Assembly (NCBI GenBank): GCA_964426915.1 | Contig: CAYRTD010000106.1 | Location: 1-15,125, forward strand | Direction: 5' to 3' | Length of the DNA stretch: 15,125 bases | Origin: CAYRTD01 sp964426915 | GTDB taxonomy: Bacteria > Bacteroidota > Bacteroidia > Bacteroidales > GCA-2748055 | Shown here: positions 13,845 to 15,125 of the stretch, one piece after another | How positions within the stretch are numbered: position 1 is the stretch's first letter | Layout of the letters: the number at the start of each line of letters is the position of its first letter | Notes under the pieces: model-generated | Databases searched by the model: none | Seen by the model: the letters and a program-made list of their open reading frames with translations, nothing else | What the model was told of the DNA's origin: nothing | Translations under genes and position numbers: made by a program

Positions 13845-15125
13845 ATGAAAACCCTTTTCAAATACTATCTCATCTGGATACTGGCCAGGGCATTGACAAT
13901 GATGCCCCCGGTCAGTGCCCAGTCATTGATTTCTCCCCGTGAACATACGCTTCCGGTAATAGCTCTTACTTCAGACTCTGCAGCTATCTGGGGCGATTCC
14001 ACCGGTATATATGTTGTTGGCAGGAATGGCATCACCGGATACTGTAACGATATGGTCCGGAGAAATTATTGTCGCGACTGGGAAAGACTGGCTTACATGG
14101 AGCTTTATGATGAAAATGGAATAAAAAAGTATGCCGGTAATGCAGGCATTAAGATCCATGGCAACTGCAGCCGTAACTTTCCCCAGAAGTCCTTTGCGCT
14201 TTTCGCCCGTGGCAAATACGGAAATGGCAAATTTAAATATCCCTTTTTTAAAGAGAAGAATATTGATGCCTTCGAAGCCCTTATTTTACGCAATTCCGGA
14301 AATGATAATCGTAGCTCCATGATCAGAGATGCCCTTATGAGCCGTCTTGTCAAAGAGATGAATATTGATTATCAGGCTTATGAACCTGTGGTAGTGTACC
14401 TTAACGGGAAGTACTGGGGAATATATAATCTGAGGGAAAAGATCAATGAACATTTTACCTCCGATAATCATGGAGCAGATCCGGATAATATTGATATGCT
14501 GGAAAGCCTGGACAACATAAAATACGGTAGCAAGGAAAACATCGAAGACGTTCTTGAATTCATCAGGGATAATCCAATGAAGGATGATGAAAATTACCGC
14601 AAAGTCTCAGAAAAGATAGATATCGATGAATTTATTAACTATATGCTCGCACAATTTTACAGTGCAAATAATGACTGGCCTTCAAATAATGTACGGTACT
14701 GGAGGGAAAAAACTACCGGCGCGAAATGGCGGTGGATCCTTTTCGATACCGATCTCGGCTTCGGACTTTATGACGAAGGATACACAAGCGATCTGTTCAT
14801 AAAAATAACTGCACTTTATGAAAACGAAGGCTGGGTCACTCCCAATACTGTAAAGATATTTATGGAACTTATGCGATCATCTGTATTCAGAGAGAAATTC
14901 AAACATGAATTCCATGAACAGATGAATACCACCTATTCCAGTGAGAACGTAAGGAAAGCAATAGATGAAACGATATCTGTCATCCAAAAAGAAATGAAAC
15001 AACATTGTGTCCGCTGGGATCTTCCCTTCAGTGATTGGGAAAATGAAATTGAGAAGATGAAAAGATTTGCAGAGCTAAGACCTTCTTATCTAATGAGACA
15101 TTTTAAAGAATTTATGAAAGAGAAA
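13845..15125 (+). CDS. Secreted CotH-family protein kinase (C-terminus outside window)
   Basis: An open frame from ATG 13845 runs in phase to the window end (427 codons). A signal peptide ends near VSAQ (residue 26). The CotH kinase core follows: GIKIHGNCSRNFPQKSFALF at 101-120 (K115 in the P-loop-like position), NSGNDNRSSMIRDAL at 150-164, VVVYLNGKYWGIYNLREKIN at 182-201 (E198), NNDWPSNN at 275-282 and FDTDLGFG at 300-307, the metal-binding Asp motif. CotH proteins are atypical kinases that phosphorylate serines of exported proteins. It lies 15 bases after the FG-GAP gene, with no promoter between, so both should be co-transcribed. Family members often carry further beta domains or a sorting tail after the kinase; that part is not visible. 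Confidence 0.88.
   Translation, partial: MKTLFKYYLIWILARALTMMPPVSAQSLISPREHTLPVIALTSDSAAIWGDSTGIYVVGRNGITGYCNDMVRRNYCRDWERLAYMELYDENGIKKYAGNAGIKIHGNCSRNFPQKSFALFARGKYGNGKFKYPFFKEKNIDAFEALILRNSGNDNRSSMIRDALMSRLVKEMNIDYQAYEPVVVYLNGKYWGIYNLREKINEHFTSDNHGADPDNIDMLESLDNIKYGSKENIEDVLEFIRDNPMKDDENYRKVSEKIDIDEFINYMLAQFYSANNDWPSNNVRYWREKTTGAKWRWILFDTDLGFGLYDEGYTSDLFIKITALYENEGWVTPNTVKIFMELMRSSVFREKFKHEFHEQMNTTYSSENVRKAIDETISVIQKEMKQHCVRWDLPFSDWENEIEKMKRFAELRPSYLMRHFKEFMKEK

Noticed and set aside
1..15125. CRISPR array, tRNA or rRNA
   Set aside because: No regularly spaced repeats with unique spacers and no tRNA or rRNA-like segments were found on either strand by eye.

Overview
The window looks like a stretch of a Bacteroidota chromosome, most likely an environmental Bacteroidia-type member. 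The signs are an AT-rich background, almost no Shine-Dalgarno sites before starts, upstream boxes of the TAnnTTTG type, a one-protein hybrid two-component regulator ending in an AraC-type HTH, and a C-terminal domain of the type IX secretion (T9SS) type A sorting family. No tRNA, rRNA or CRISPR array was seen.

Region 1 (1-2,890) is a gene graveyard rich in toxin, antitoxin and defence pieces. It holds the tail of an unrecognised gene with a tiny membrane ORF, a GC-rich hairpin element, a minus-strand HTH-regulator remnant, an intact MNT/HEPN pair, an RHS-core fragment, an antitoxin with a frameshifted PIN toxin, and a collapsed AbiEii-like nucleotidyltransferase remnant.

Region 2 (2,890-7,010) carries, on the minus strand, a coiled-coil lipoprotein of unknown function, two overlapping flavodoxin-fold genes, and a ketoacyl-ACP synthase III with an intact Cys-His-Asn triad. 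On the plus strand it carries an intact VapBC-type pair and a truncated Gfo/Idh/MocA oxidoreductase.

Region 3 (7,010-15,125) is the most interesting part. A repeat-rich intergenic region precedes a 993-aa hybrid sensor with TPRs, one membrane segment, kinase, receiver and AraC HTH. Next comes a 1,045-aa exported protein with FG-GAP calcium-type loops, a central strand-rich module that resembles beta-pore-forming proteins in texture, a CARDB-like domain and a T9SS tail. Fifteen bases after it starts a secreted CotH-family kinase, cut by the window edge. Before the exported-protein gene lie two identical 8-mers exactly 21 bp apart, just upstream of a perfect TAnnTTTG box. That is the geometry expected for an AraC-family activator. 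My working model is that the hybrid regulator switches on a two-gene cassette for a T9SS-exported surface or secreted protein and a CotH kinase that may act on it. The layout is seen in the sequence; the regulatory and substrate links are inference.
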